Below are positions 52,904 through 61,914 of a stretch of 64,000 nt of DNA, piece by piece. Position 1 is the first letter of the stretch. Each line of letters begins with the position of its first letter. The stretch comes from Neptunomonas antarctica (GTDB lineage: Bacteria; Pseudomonadota; Gammaproteobacteria; Pseudomonadales; Balneatricaceae). The stretch is taken from positions 124,001 through 188,000 of the forward strand of contig NZ_LJSI01000054.1 in the NCBI RefSeq assembly GCF_001305295.1, read 5' to 3'. Both the position numbers and the translations under genes were made by a program. The notes under the pieces are model-generated. The model was not told where the DNA came from and searched no databases. It worked only from the letters and a program-made list of their open reading frames with translations.

Positions 52904-54212
52904 TGGTGACCTCCCCGTTAGCCGCAACTTTCCACGTATGAATTGAGTTTTTATGGTAAATAGAATTACCACCGCGTACCTCGCGTAACTGCTTCAATGT
53001 AGGCTGAACATAACCGGTTTCATCAATAGCCCTTGCTTGCAACAACCACGGTTGCCCGTCCCATTTCGTAACTAAACTAAAACGTGTCAGAGCCTTCTCT
53101 AACACTAAACCTTTTAGATTTGCCGGCGTCCAACTAACACCACCGTCAAATGAAACATCCACTTGTTTTATTTTTCCACGCCCAGACCATGCCACGCCTT
53201 CTATCTCAATCAATCCACTTTGTTTAATAGGATTTTCTGGGCAAGGGTTAGTAATGACTGAATTAGTTTCCTGTACAAAAGTAAATTTACGGGCGCGACC
53301 ATCTGGCATTAAGTCCGTATATTTTGAAGTTTCTTCGCGGTGATACCAAGGCTTATCACCAATTTCCAAACGGCGCAACCATTTGACGGAGGTATTACCT
53401 TCCCAACCCGGATTGATAAGACGTAGCGGATAGCCTTGCTCTGGCCTGAGCTTTTCACCATTTTGTGCATACACAACCAAGGTGTCATCTAATGCTTTTT
53501 CAAGGGGAATTGAACGGCTCATATGTGCACCATCAGCCCCTTCTGCCAGAATCCACTTACCTTCCGGCTGCACGCCCACCTCTTCTAGCAACGTTCGCAA
53601 GGGCACCCCTGTCCACTCACAGCAACTCAACATGCCATGTGTAAACTGCAATGCTTCCATCTGCGCACCTTTCCACTCCATACCGCCATTAGCAGGGCAT
53701 TCGATAAATTTTATTTCAGAGACGGAAGGAAAACGCATCAAATCAGCCATCGTAAAAATAATCGGCCGATCAACCAGCCCATGAATCATTAGACGATGTT
53801 CTTCAGGATTTATCTGGGGGACGCCAGCGTGATAGCGTTCAAAAACAAGGCCGTTAGGTGTAATAATGCCTTTTAAATCTTGTAAAGGAGACATTGAAAT
53901 TGAAGAGATTGATTCAGCTGTTAACCAAGGTACCGTGCGGCGAACAACATGGCTTTCGTATTGCGAGGGCTGCCCGTAGGGAAATTCTACTACACCATGA
54001 CCTAACATCTTTCCCCATTTAGGCTCCATCGGCGGCAGATTATTATCTTTAGCGATTGCCTGACCCCCAGCCATGGCTGTAGCAAGGCCTCCAACCGTCA
54101 TCATTCCTTTTCGTAGAAAATCTCGTCGTTCACTAATCGAAAGCCCTTCAGATTCTCTTGCGAGCTGCACCATCAACTCACGAGTACCGGGCCTCTTAAT
54201 AATCCTAGACAT
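52887..54212 (-). CDS. soxC: Sulfane dehydrogenase molybdoprotein subunit SoxC
   Basis: A 441-residue molybdenum enzyme of the sulfite oxidase family. Tat signal (ERRDFLRKGMMTVGGLATAMAG), catalytic Moco domain with cysteine ligand in IKFIECPANGGMEW, and a C-terminal Mo-co dimerisation domain (WSGRGKIKQVDVSFDGGVSWTPA). It is the first gene of the soxCDXYZA-K-B unit. In most Sox clusters soxCD lie at the end; here they lead, which is a known alternative arrangement. Upstream there are 660 bp without a convincing gene. Confidence 0.95.
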   Translation of the reverse strand: MSRIIKRPGTRELMVQLARESEGLSISERRDFLRKGMMTVGGLATAMAGGQAIAKDNNLPPMEPKWGKMLGHGVVEFPYGQPSQYESHVVRRTVPWLTAESISSISMSPLQDLKGIITPNGLVFERYHAGVPQINPEEHRLMIHGLVDRPIIFTMADLMRFPSVSEIKFIECPANGGMEWKGAQMEALQFTHGMLSCCEWTGVPLRTLLEEVGVQPEGKWILAEGADGAHMSRSIPLEKALDDTLVVYAQNGEKLRPEQGYPLRLINPGWEGNTSVKWLRRLEIGDKPWYHREETSKYTDLMPDGRARKFTFVQETNSVITNPCPENPIKQSGLIEIEGVAWSGRGKIKQVDVSFDGGVSWTPANLKGLVLEKALTRFSLVTKWDGQPWLLQARAIDETGYVQPTLKQLREVRGGNSIYHKNSIHTWKVAANGEVTNVQIS

Positions 54213-54873
54213 TATGCCTCCGAATGTTCCTGCTTATTATTATAGATAACGCTTATATGTAGCTCTAATACCGTGACGCCGCACATATTCTTGCAACTTC
54301 GTGCCCTAGTATTGGTGTACTACTTTGTAGAAATTCTTTCAGGTAATTTCCTGTCAGAGTTATAACGTTCTACATACAAGGTCTTATCATTATTAGGCAT
54401 AAGCATATAACAAATATGCCAACACTATAACATTAGCATATCCTAAATAAAAAAACGTCCTGAAAACAACCTACATCTTATATTTCTAATACTGATTTTA
54501 TATAAGATGAATAAGATTTTTAGCATTTCTTTATAACGTCGATCTAATCTCACCTTCTATACCACTACCCTCCGACGGCCTTCTTAAACATCATGTAGAA
54601 AATGCTGTGAAAAATAAAAGGCTTCGCATATGCGTGTTTGTACTTCCAGTTTTTATAAACGTAAGCTATTTTCAGCATGAAACGATTGTGACAAAAAGGC
54701 ACCATAATAGGCGCGAAGATAGCGAAATAACTGATAGGCGGTGTGAAAAGAAAGACCCAATATTAACGTCGGGCATACCCAAACGTGCTGATTCAGCAGC
54801 ATAGGCAGGTCACGTCCCATGCTGCACGTAACGACAAACGTCCAAAAGATCCAGCCATTGATGGTCGCTTCCG
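54213..54873. other. 661-bp region between soxC and the rhodanese gene
   Basis: This is the promoter side of the sox unit. It is AT-rich, with a small inverted repeat GCATAT-N5-ATATGC (54403-54419) that is a possible operator. A 65-codon frame at 54607-54804 has no recognisable product. No soxR or other regulator gene is present. Cannot say what else it holds. Confidence 0.5.
54403..54419. promoter_or_regulatory. short inverted repeat upstream of the sox unit
   Basis: GCATATAACAAATATGC: perfect 6-bp arms with a 5-bp spacer, about 190 bp before the soxC start. Compatible with a small dimeric repressor site but could be chance in AT-rich DNA. Confidence 0.25.
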
Positions 54874-55521
54874 TTATTCAGCAGCCTCGCCTACGACTGA
54901 CAATCCTAAACTCGTCCAGGCTTGCATACCTCCACGGTAATATTTAATTTTCTCAGCAGGGTAACCCGCTTCTAATAGTGCTTTAATCATCGCGGGTGTT
55001 TGGCCACACCAGTAACCATTACAGAACATGGCGAGTGTCTTGGCATCACTGAAGTTATAAGTACCATCAGACTGCTTTAGCACACCAAAATCATCTAGTG
55101 CCCATTCCCTATCTTCAGGGTTATCCATCATTGTGTAGGGATAACTAACAGCACCCGGAATCGTCAATCGTTGATGCCAGCCTATCGTCCTAGTGTCCAC
55201 GATCATAATATTTTTATCGTTTTTCGCATCAATCATATATTGAACGAATTCCCGCTCAGCAATCGTTTCAACATCATAGGGCTCAAAAGGATGCATTGCC
55301 TGAGGCATGCCACGAAACGTAGTCACATACAAAGCAGTAATACGGTTTTCCGGATTCTGATTGCGCTTAATTTCTACCATGCTTCCATCGTGCATCACTT
55401 CAAACGAGTAAAGACCAGGAGCAATCATAGCTTTCGGTTTGTCTTCTGCCATTGCGAAAGGAGCGGTGATTAGGACGCCAGCTAACACAACTGATGGAAT
55501 TAATTTAACTAACATAGTCAA
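54874..55521 (-). CDS. Exported rhodanese-domain sulfurtransferase
   Basis: A 215-residue periplasmic protein. Signal peptide MLVKLIPSVVLAGVLITAPFAMA; rhodanese domain (about 90-210) with MIVDTRTIGWHQRLTIPGAVSYPYT, catalytic-loop Cys167 in FCNGYWCGQTP (a second Cys at 172), and YYRGGMQAWTSLGL. It is on the same strand as the sox genes, upstream of them, and could be co-regulated and handle persulfide or thiosulfate in the periplasm. Distance (660 bp) argues against a single transcript. The double cysteine loop is unusual for a simple rhodanese. Confidence 0.88.
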   Translation of the reverse strand: MTMLVKLIPSVVLAGVLITAPFAMAEDKPKAMIAPGLYSFEVMHDGSMVEIKRNQNPENRITALYVTTFRGMPQAMHPFEPYDVETIAEREFVQYMIDAKNDKNIMIVDTRTIGWHQRLTIPGAVSYPYTMMDNPEDREWALDDFGVLKQSDGTYNFSDAKTLAMFCNGYWCGQTPAMIKALLEAGYPAEKIKYYRGGMQAWTSLGLSVVGEAAE

Positions 55522-55748
55522 CTCTCTTCTTCTTATAAGTTTATATTAATTTAGCATTAATGAATTTATACACCACTCTCCTCTGTTCTTCTATACCGGA
55601 TGCATACAACTTAGGGTTAATCTAAATGACTATATAGTGCCGATATAGTGACCATAAAAATGGCTATAAGAGTTTGATTAGCTGCGCATCCTCTGTAGAC
55701 TTTGCCACTCTGAAAATTAATCGCTTAAGTTATGTAAAGTATAAAAGT

Positions 55749-56378
55749 ATGTACAGTGTAAAAGAGATGTTCTACACCCTCCAAGGCGAAGGTGCACATG
55801 CAGGTCGCCCAGCAGTTTTCTGCCGTTTTACGGGGTGTAACTTATGGTCCGGACGGGAAAAAGATCGTGCGACGGCAATCTGTAATTTTTGTGATACTGA
55901 TTTTGTCGGTACAGATGGCCAGAATGGCGATAAATTCGTTACTGCAGAGTCCCTCGCTATGACAATCCAAAGTTTCTGGCCAACGCCCGAGGGGAAACCT
56001 TATGTAGTGTTTACGGGTGGAGAGCCCGCATTACAACTTGACCAGGCATTAGTCACAGCGATGCATCTTGTCGGGTTTGAAATAGCCATTGAAACCAACG
56101 GCACTAAACCTTTACCCGCTGGTATCGACTGGATCTGTGTTAGCCCGAAAGCCTCGGCAGAAGTCATCATACAAACAGGCCACGAGCTAAAATTGGTTTA
56201 CCCGCAACTCGATGCAATGCCGGAAAAATTCACCACTCTAAATTTTGATCACTTTTATCTGCAGCCGATGGATAACCAGGATCAAAACAATAATACGCAA
56301 CAGGTCATTGAATACTGTATGCGCCATCCTCAGTGGAAAATGAGCCTGCAAACACACAAAATAATTGGAATTGATTAA
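55749..56378 (+). CDS. queE: 7-carboxy-7-deazaguanine synthase QueE
   Basis: Radical-SAM enzyme of queuosine biosynthesis converting carboxy-tetrahydropterin to 7-carboxy-7-deazaguanine. The 209-residue protein carries the divergent cluster motif in FCRFTGCNLWSGREKDRA with the last Cys in CNFCDTDF, then FTGGEPALQLDQALVTAMH and IETNGTKPLP. This is the gammaproteobacterial form in which the cysteine loop is lengthened. I use ATG 55749; the frame is open to 55674 but the family starts at this Met (MYSVKEMFYTLQGEG). It is convergent with the BASS transporter, and the two stop codons share TTAA. Confidence 0.93.
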   Translation: MYSVKEMFYTLQGEGAHAGRPAVFCRFTGCNLWSGREKDRATAICNFCDTDFVGTDGQNGDKFVTAESLAMTIQSFWPTPEGKPYVVFTGGEPALQLDQALVTAMHLVGFEIAIETNGTKPLPAGIDWICVSPKASAEVIIQTGHELKLVYPQLDAMPEKFTTLNFDHFYLQPMDNQDQNNNTQQVIEYCMRHPQWKMSLQTHKIIGID

Positions 56379-57256
56379 ATTTGTAGTCCTGTAGCACGCC
56401 GCCATGACCAATGGCGGTAGATTATAAATAAGGCAGCAGGAATCTGCATCAGTACACCATACAGCAGTACTACGCCTGACATCTGTGTATTATGTAACAC
56501 TGAACCCGTAATAACTAACGCCAGCCCCGCATTTTGAATACCCGTTTCTATCGCTATTGTCATACTTTGTTGAGTTGATAACCTAAAACCTTGGGCAACC
56601 CACCAGCCTGCCAGCATCGCTGCAACCGACAGCAACAAAACCACCGGCCCTACTTGGCTCAGCATATTGAAAAGACGTTCCTTGTTACCAACAACGATGC
56701 CTATAACAACCATCAGCATGAAAAGTAGCGAGCCCCATTTGATAAAAGGCTGTAACTTTTCTGCAAAACAAGCGGCTTTATGGCGAATCCACATACCAAG
56801 AAGCACCGGCAACAAAGCAATCACCAACAGTTTCAATATCGTTTGCACGACAGGAAACGTAATCGCCGTGTCAATTAAAAGCCAATGGTCAACCGCCAGA
56901 TAGGAAAATAAGGGGAGCGTAATCGGTGTAAGGATACTGGCTACAACTGTCAGGCTAACCGACAAAGCAGTATCCGCTTTACATAAATAACTGATCATAT
57001 TGGAGGTTGCACCTCCAGGGGAAAAGGTCAAAATCATGATACCGACCGCATAAACTGGCGGCACGTTCAATAAAGAAACAACACAATATCCTAATAGAGG
57101 CAGACCAACAATTTGCATCATACTGCCGACAAAAACGGCGCGGGGCTGGATCCGCAAATCTAAAAAATCTGCAACCGATAATGAGAGCCCGATTCCCAGC
57201 ATAATCAGAAATAAAACCAGTGGTAAAACTATCTGCGTAAGATCGGTATTTTCCAT
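56375..57256 (-). CDS. Bile acid:sodium symporter (BASS)-family transporter
   Basis: A 293-residue inner-membrane protein with about nine TM helices. Motifs ILTFSPGGATSNMISYLCKADTALSVSLT and GIQNAGLALVI are signature sequences of the SBF/BASS family (Asn/Thr-rich sodium site crossover). Substrates in bacteria are varied (bile acids, pantoate, arsenite for relatives). No associated arsenic or CoA genes are near, so substrate is unknown. Convergent with queE, with which its stop overlaps; divergent from the CDF gene. Confidence 0.9.
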   Translation of the reverse strand: MENTDLTQIVLPLVLFLIMLGIGLSLSVADFLDLRIQPRAVFVGSMMQIVGLPLLGYCVVSLLNVPPVYAVGIMILTFSPGGATSNMISYLCKADTALSVSLTVVASILTPITLPLFSYLAVDHWLLIDTAITFPVVQTILKLLVIALLPVLLGMWIRHKAACFAEKLQPFIKWGSLLFMLMVVIGIVVGNKERLFNMLSQVGPVVLLLSVAAMLAGWWVAQGFRLSTQQSMTIAIETGIQNAGLALVITGSVLHNTQMSGVVLLYGVLMQIPAALFIIYRHWSWRRATGLQI

Positions 57257-57679
57257 CTGATGTCAATCCATTTAAATCCAAAAAAAGCAGTCTAATTATT
57301 TGCACAAGGTAAAACAATCGGTGAAATATCCCCTCAATCCTACGCCTTATATGGGCTAGCGCAAGGTACACACATAACCTGTGGATAACCCTGTGGGTTC
57401 TGTAATAAAAACGTCTTACAGAGCCCATTCCGCACGCATTCCTTGATATTGTATGTTTTTTGACCAGTTGTTTTAATTGTTTAATTTCAATTACTTAAAT
57501 AAGTAAACTAAGAAAAAATCTATTTTATTAATAATAACTGTAAAAAAACTACAAAGAAAAATATTTTTTCATGTCAAGCTCAATATCGATAAAAACATAA
57601 CTTTTTTAACAACTTTTATCTGGCCCGTATCCTTGCATAAGGTTAACATCTGCGAGATCTACTATTGCCGGCTTATAAC
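57257..57679. other. 423-bp divergent region with a DnaA-box sequence and an AT-rich block
   Basis: No gene recognised. A consensus DnaA box lies at 57380-57388. From about 57450 to 57610 the DNA is strongly AT-rich. It is most simply the two promoters for the BASS and CDF genes. Confidence 0.5.
57380..57388 (-). promoter_or_regulatory. single consensus DnaA box
   Basis: TGTGGATAA on the plus strand is the complement of the consensus TTATCCACA. Only one clear copy seen, about 60 bp from an AT-rich block. Confidence 0.4.
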
Positions 57680-58825
57680 ATGTCTACTCCTGTCAACAGA
57701 AACAAAGAAGCACAAAAAGTTACCATCATTGGCGCTATCCTCGATACCCTGCTTGGGTTCGCCAAAATAATCATCGGTGTAGCCTCAAATTCCAATGCGC
57801 TGATTGCCGATGGTATACACTCGTTTTCAGATCTTCTCACCGATTTTATGGTCGTCATTATTTTCCATTTTTCCCACGATGAACCCGACGAGGAGCATCC
57901 ATGGGGACATGCCCGCTTTGAAACCATTGGCACGGTATTTCTGGGCTGCGTTCTTATCGCAGTCGCCGGTGCGATGGCGTTTGAAAGTATTCGTGAATTT
58001 TGGACGTCGACTACTGTGCCCACACCTGGCTGGGCAGCCTTGCTCGTTGCCTTTCTATCTATTGTCAGTAAAGAATGGATCTATCGTTATACGCTCGCCG
58101 CTGGCAAAAGACTCAAATCCGACCTCCTCATTGCTAATGCGTGGCACAGCAGAACAGATGCACTTTCGTCTGTTGTCGTGTTGTTTGGTATTGCCGGGGC
58201 GATGGCAGGCTTCGCCTGGATGGATATTCTGGCAGCCATTGTTGTTGCCGTCTTCGTAGGAAAAATCGGTTGGGATCTAACCTGGAATAGCATTAAAGAA
58301 CTGGTTGATACCGCGTTACCTGAAGAAAGGGTCACTGAACTGAAAGAAGTGGTTGAGGAAGTCGATGGCATCATTAATGTTCATCATTTCAAAAGCCGTA
58401 ATATGGGCAGTAAAAGTTTGCTCGAAATGCACATCCAGGTGGCCCCTTATTGCAGCGCGTCTGAAGGACACTGGATCGGTGATACTGCGGTGATCAAACT
58501 TTTACAACGCTTTGATGATATTGGCCATGTTATTTTTCACATTGATACTTACGACGATGAAGAAGAAAGTTATTGTCGGATATTACCCGTAAGAAAAGAA
58601 ATTGAAGCGATGCTTAAAGAACATCTCGCCGCCCACGATCAGGTATTAGAAAATTTTCACGTCACACTGCATTATCTTCACGACCTGATTGAGATAGAAC
58701 TTAAATTGGTACCCATAACAAAAGAGTCTCAGAAAGAGATGCCATTATCAGTTTTAAGTACCCAACTGAATAACGCGATGCAGCCCCAGCCCTGGTTTTC
58801 AAAACTCACTATCTGGACTCATTAG
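57680..58825 (+). CDS. Cation diffusion facilitator (CDF) metal exporter
   Basis: A 381-residue proton-coupled divalent-metal exporter of the inner membrane. TM2 has the metal-binding ALIADGIHSFSDLLTDFMVV and the paired helix has NAWHSRTDALSSVVVLFG (HxxxD), the tetrahedral site of FieF/MntE-like CDFs; a C-terminal cytoplasmic ferredoxin-like domain follows (about 210-300), with an unusual extra extension (about 300-381). ATG 57680 is used; a TTG at 57665 is in frame but less likely. The 3' end overlaps the convergent SulP gene by 27 bp. The metal (Zn, Fe, Mn) is not determined. Confidence 0.92.
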   Translation: MSTPVNRNKEAQKVTIIGAILDTLLGFAKIIIGVASNSNALIADGIHSFSDLLTDFMVVIIFHFSHDEPDEEHPWGHARFETIGTVFLGCVLIAVAGAMAFESIREFWTSTTVPTPGWAALLVAFLSIVSKEWIYRYTLAAGKRLKSDLLIANAWHSRTDALSSVVVLFGIAGAMAGFAWMDILAAIVVAVFVGKIGWDLTWNSIKELVDTALPEERVTELKEVVEEVDGIINVHHFKSRNMGSKSLLEMHIQVAPYCSASEGHWIGDTAVIKLLQRFDDIGHVIFHIDTYDDEEESYCRILPVRKEIEAMLKEHLAAHDQVLENFHVTLHYLHDLIEIELKLVPITKESQKEMPLSVLSTQLNNAMQPQPWFSKLTIWTH

Positions 58826-60466
58826 AGAATAGGCTGCCTCAAGCGCAGCCTGCCTCTCTGTGAAGTGGTATTCATTAGGTATTAACCTGGCAACTTTCAT
58901 ACGATTCAACATGAGCTCAACCGCCCGTTGAGCGCCGACAATCATGACGCGCTGTGCGGCCAGATGTGAGTCCAGAACAACTTCCTCAAGCGCCATGACC
59001 GTCGACACATCAATATGGGGCACATTACTGAAGTCCAGCAATAATATTTCATGGCGGGTACAGGCTATCAGCTTATTAGAAATGCCTTTTGCGGCGGCGT
59101 AGCTCAGTGGGCCATTCAGCTGATAAAGCAAAATTTTTCCAGCGGCGGCCGTCAACATATCACTTTCATGTTTATTCAATAGCTGATGATCTTTTTTGTC
59201 ATCCTGAATAATCCGAACCGAATCAAGCTGTGTCTCCGTCAGGCGCTTAACGGTATAGATATTAGCTAAAAAAACACCCACAGCGACAGCCGTTATCAGA
59301 TCAACGAAGACTGTCAACCCCCACACCGCAACCATTAAAAACATCACAAACAGCGGTGCATTATGAACCCGTTTCAAAAAGCGCCAGTCAATAATATCAA
59401 TACCAACTTTAATCAGTATTCCGGCCAGTACCGCTAATGGGATATGTGCTGCGAATGAGCCAGCCCCCAACACAATCGCCAATAAAATCACGGCGTGAAA
59501 TATACCTGACAAAGGCGTGCGTCCTCCCGCACGAATGTTCACCACTGTTCTCATGGTTGCACCAGCCCCAGGTAGCCCACCAAAAAGACCCGCTAGCATA
59601 TTACCGATACCCTGCCCTATCAGCTCACGTTCAGACTTGTGCTGTGTACGCGTCATGTTATCGGCCACCAAGGATGTTAATAGCGAATCGATTGAACCCA
59701 GCGTTGCTAGCATTAAGGCGGATATAACCATCTCTTTAGCAAGACCCAAACTGAACTCAGGCCAATGCAGCGAAGGCAAACCTGTCGGTATTTCACCAAT
59801 AACATCAACACCGCTGAAAGCCAAAGAGAGCAGCGTCCCAATAACCATCGCTAAAAGCGGTGGCGGCGTAAACTTTGCCAGAGCCTTTGGACAAAAGAAC
59901 ACAATCACTAACGTGACTACGCCCAGCAATAAGGCATTAACATTTACTGATTGCACTATAGTGGGTAACTGCTGCAGCACTTCAAGCACATTGGCAACAG
60001 ACGCTGCACCTAACAACGGCGCTAGCTGCAGCAGAATAATAATGGTCCCAATGCCGGTCATAAAACCCGAGATAACGGGAAAAGGCATCAATGTAATAAA
60101 TTGCCCTAAACGGAAAACGCCAAATAAAACCTGAAATGCACCGCCCAGCATCACCACGGTAAAAGCCATCGCCGGACCGCTCACAGGATCCAGCGCTACA
60201 AAATGTGTGAAGATACCCGCCATGACGACAGTCATAGGTCCGGTTGGCCCGGATACCTGTGATGGAGTACCACCGAATAGTGACGCAAACAACCCTACAA
60301 AAATAGCACCGTACATTCCGGCAACTGGACCGGCACCCGACGCCACGCCAAATGCTAATGCTAACGGCAGTGCCACAATAGCGGCCGTTAATCCACCGAA
60401 AAGATCCCCTTTGAAATTATTAAAAAAGCCTCCATAGGACGTCAACATAAACTGTATCTCATGCAC
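58799..60466 (-). CDS. SulP-family anion transporter with STAS domain
   Basis: A 555-residue transporter with about 12-14 TM helices and a C-terminal STAS domain (about 440-545). The N-terminal FGGLTAAIVALPLALAFGVASGAGPVAGMYGAI and GGTPSQVSGPTGPMTVVMAG are SulP signatures; GQGIGNMLAGLFGGLPGAGATMRTVVNIRAGG lies in the core. STAS shows DFSNVPHIDVSTVMALEEVV. Substrates of this subgroup include bicarbonate, sulfate and dicarboxylates. Bicarbonate would suit cyanase and autotrophic-type metabolism, sulfate would suit the Sox pathway, but neither can be chosen from sequence. Confidence 0.92.
   Translation of the reverse strand: MHEIQFMLTSYGGFFNNFKGDLFGGLTAAIVALPLALAFGVASGAGPVAGMYGAIFVGLFASLFGGTPSQVSGPTGPMTVVMAGIFTHFVALDPVSGPAMAFTVVMLGGAFQVLFGVFRLGQFITLMPFPVISGFMTGIGTIIILLQLAPLLGAASVANVLEVLQQLPTIVQSVNVNALLLGVVTLVIVFFCPKALAKFTPPPLLAMVIGTLLSLAFSGVDVIGEIPTGLPSLHWPEFSLGLAKEMVISALMLATLGSIDSLLTSLVADNMTRTQHKSERELIGQGIGNMLAGLFGGLPGAGATMRTVVNIRAGGRTPLSGIFHAVILLAIVLGAGSFAAHIPLAVLAGILIKVGIDIIDWRFLKRVHNAPLFVMFLMVAVWGLTVFVDLITAVAVGVFLANIYTVKRLTETQLDSVRIIQDDKKDHQLLNKHESDMLTAAAGKILLYQLNGPLSYAAAKGISNKLIACTRHEILLLDFSNVPHIDVSTVMALEEVVLDSHLAAQRVMIVGAQRAVELMLNRMKVARLIPNEYHFTERQAALEAAYSLMSPDSEF
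58830..58850 (+). terminator. hairpin at the CDF gene end, inside the SulP 3' end
   Basis: Perfect 7-bp stem (AGGCTGC with GCAGCCT) and 7-nt loop just after the CDF stop; no T run. It lies within the coding part of the convergent SulP gene, so it may terminate only weakly. Confidence 0.3.
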
Positions 60467-60784
60467 AAATGATTATAAAAATCTGAATGGATCAGCATCA
60501 CCCGTCAAGTAGCATTTAGTATCAATTCAATATGTTACTGAGTACCACTAAAAATATCGCGGAAGCATCTCTGCCTTTTGAAAATTAACTATAATGCATT
60601 CCAACCTAAAGTTTGCAAGAACTAGGCCGATGCTATATGAAGATTTTATTCGAAGACCGCAGCATTTAAACGATAGTTTAAAATGTAATCAAAGCCAGCT
60701 ATAGTTAGTAGCTTTTTGAATTATTTATACAAAATCATGTTAGTTATTTAGGCCTTATCAAGTCCAGATAAGCGAAGGGGATGT
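60467..60784. other. 318-bp region between SulP and the diguanylate cyclase
   Basis: Divergent intergenic sequence, AT-rich near 60600-60750; no gene, box or hairpin that I can support beyond the SD (GAAGGGG) just before the cyclase ATG. Confidence 0.5.
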
Positions 60785-61801
60785 ATGAAGTTCGCTGAAA
60801 ATACGACACAATCTGCTGAATATTTACGCCAGGCCATCCCGCTAATGGTTAAGTATAATATTCCACCCAACCCTTTAAACTACGCGCTTTGGTATACTTA
60901 TGTGTCCAATCGCATACCAAGTCTCAATTTTCAGATTGATCAAACACTGGATACCTATGGCACTTGTCCCACTCTACTCGGGGAGCAGATGTTTCGGGAA
61001 CATGTTATCAATGACGAAATCGCAAACTCTGATCAAACACAAAATCAACTAATTGCTCTGACACAAAATTTACATCGCCAGGCGGCTCATGCTGCTAAAA
61101 ACACATCCGATTATGGTGCGATGCTGGACGACAGCCTTACAGCGCTAAATCAGAATGATAGTAACCACAATATTGAAAAAATCATCAATCGCTTAGCAGA
61201 AAATACACTTTCAATTAGTGAATCCACAGGACTTTTCCAAAAACAAATAACCGATGCCCAAACGGAAATACTCGCCTTAAAAGCAGAGTTGCAAAAAACG
61301 CGTCAGGACGCGCGTATCGACCCACTGACAGGTTTATACAATCGTCGTGTTTTTAATACTGAATTAGAGCAAGTAGCCGGGGCATCTAAACACACTAATA
61401 CTGCGCTTATCATGCTTGATATTGACCATTTCAAAAAGTTTAATGATGATTATGGGCATTTGATGGGTGATAAAGTATTGCAATATTTCGGTAAATTGCT
61501 AAAAGCAGAATGCAAGGAACCTGCTCTTCCGGTTCGTTTCGGCGGTGAGGAATTTGCTATTCTGATGATCGGACACAACGAAGAAGATGCCGCTATTTTT
61601 GCAGAAAATTTGCGCCAGAAAATCCAGGCCATCAGAATAAAACAGAAAAAATCCGGCAAAATAATTAGCTCCATTACGGCGTCGTTCGGTATAAGCAAAC
61701 GCACTGAAAATGAATCAGCAGAACAGTTAATCGAAAGAGCAGATAAAGCACTTTATCTGGCAAAAAACAGTGGCAGGAATCAAGTCAAAATTGCTCCGTA
61801 A
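60785..61801 (+). CDS. Diguanylate cyclase (GGDEF protein)
   Basis: A 338-residue soluble c-di-GMP synthase. The N-terminal half (about 1-160) is helical, with no recognised sensor: PLMVKYNIPPNPLNYALWYTYVSN suggests a helical bundle. The catalytic domain (about 165-335) starts DARIDPLTGLYNRRVF and has a functional signature RFGGEEFAIL. The inhibitory I-site (RxxD five residues before the signature) is not present: the site reads ECKE. It may feed the LapD/PilZ receptors in this window. A terminator follows. Confidence 0.93.
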   Translation: MKFAENTTQSAEYLRQAIPLMVKYNIPPNPLNYALWYTYVSNRIPSLNFQIDQTLDTYGTCPTLLGEQMFREHVINDEIANSDQTQNQLIALTQNLHRQAAHAAKNTSDYGAMLDDSLTALNQNDSNHNIEKIINRLAENTLSISESTGLFQKQITDAQTEILALKAELQKTRQDARIDPLTGLYNRRVFNTELEQVAGASKHTNTALIMLDIDHFKKFNDDYGHLMGDKVLQYFGKLLKAECKEPALPVRFGGEEFAILMIGHNEEDAAIFAENLRQKIQAIRIKQKKSGKIISSITASFGISKRTENESAEQLIERADKALYLAKNSGRNQVKIAP

Positions 61802-61849
61802 TATCGATATGAACCCTGTTTTCATCAAATCTATTTAAAAACCTACAAG

Positions 61850-61876
61850 AAAGCGCGGAATGATCCTCGCTTTTTT
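61850..61876 (+). terminator. Rho-independent terminator of the diguanylate cyclase gene
   Basis: Stem AAAGCG-C-GGA with TCC-T-CGCTTT (one internal mismatch) followed by a T tract, about 50 bp after the stop. Confidence 0.82.
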
Positions 61877-61914
61877 ATTTGTAGGGCAACCCCTGAAAAA
61901 AGGGCCCGAAATAA

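Noticed and set aside
54607-54804. 65-codon open frame between the rhodanese and soxC genes
   Set aside because: No recognisable motif or ribosome-binding site; basic, chance-like composition.
57257-57679. Replication origin
   Set aside because: Only a single DnaA box is seen and no dnaA, dnaN, gidA or parAB genes are close.
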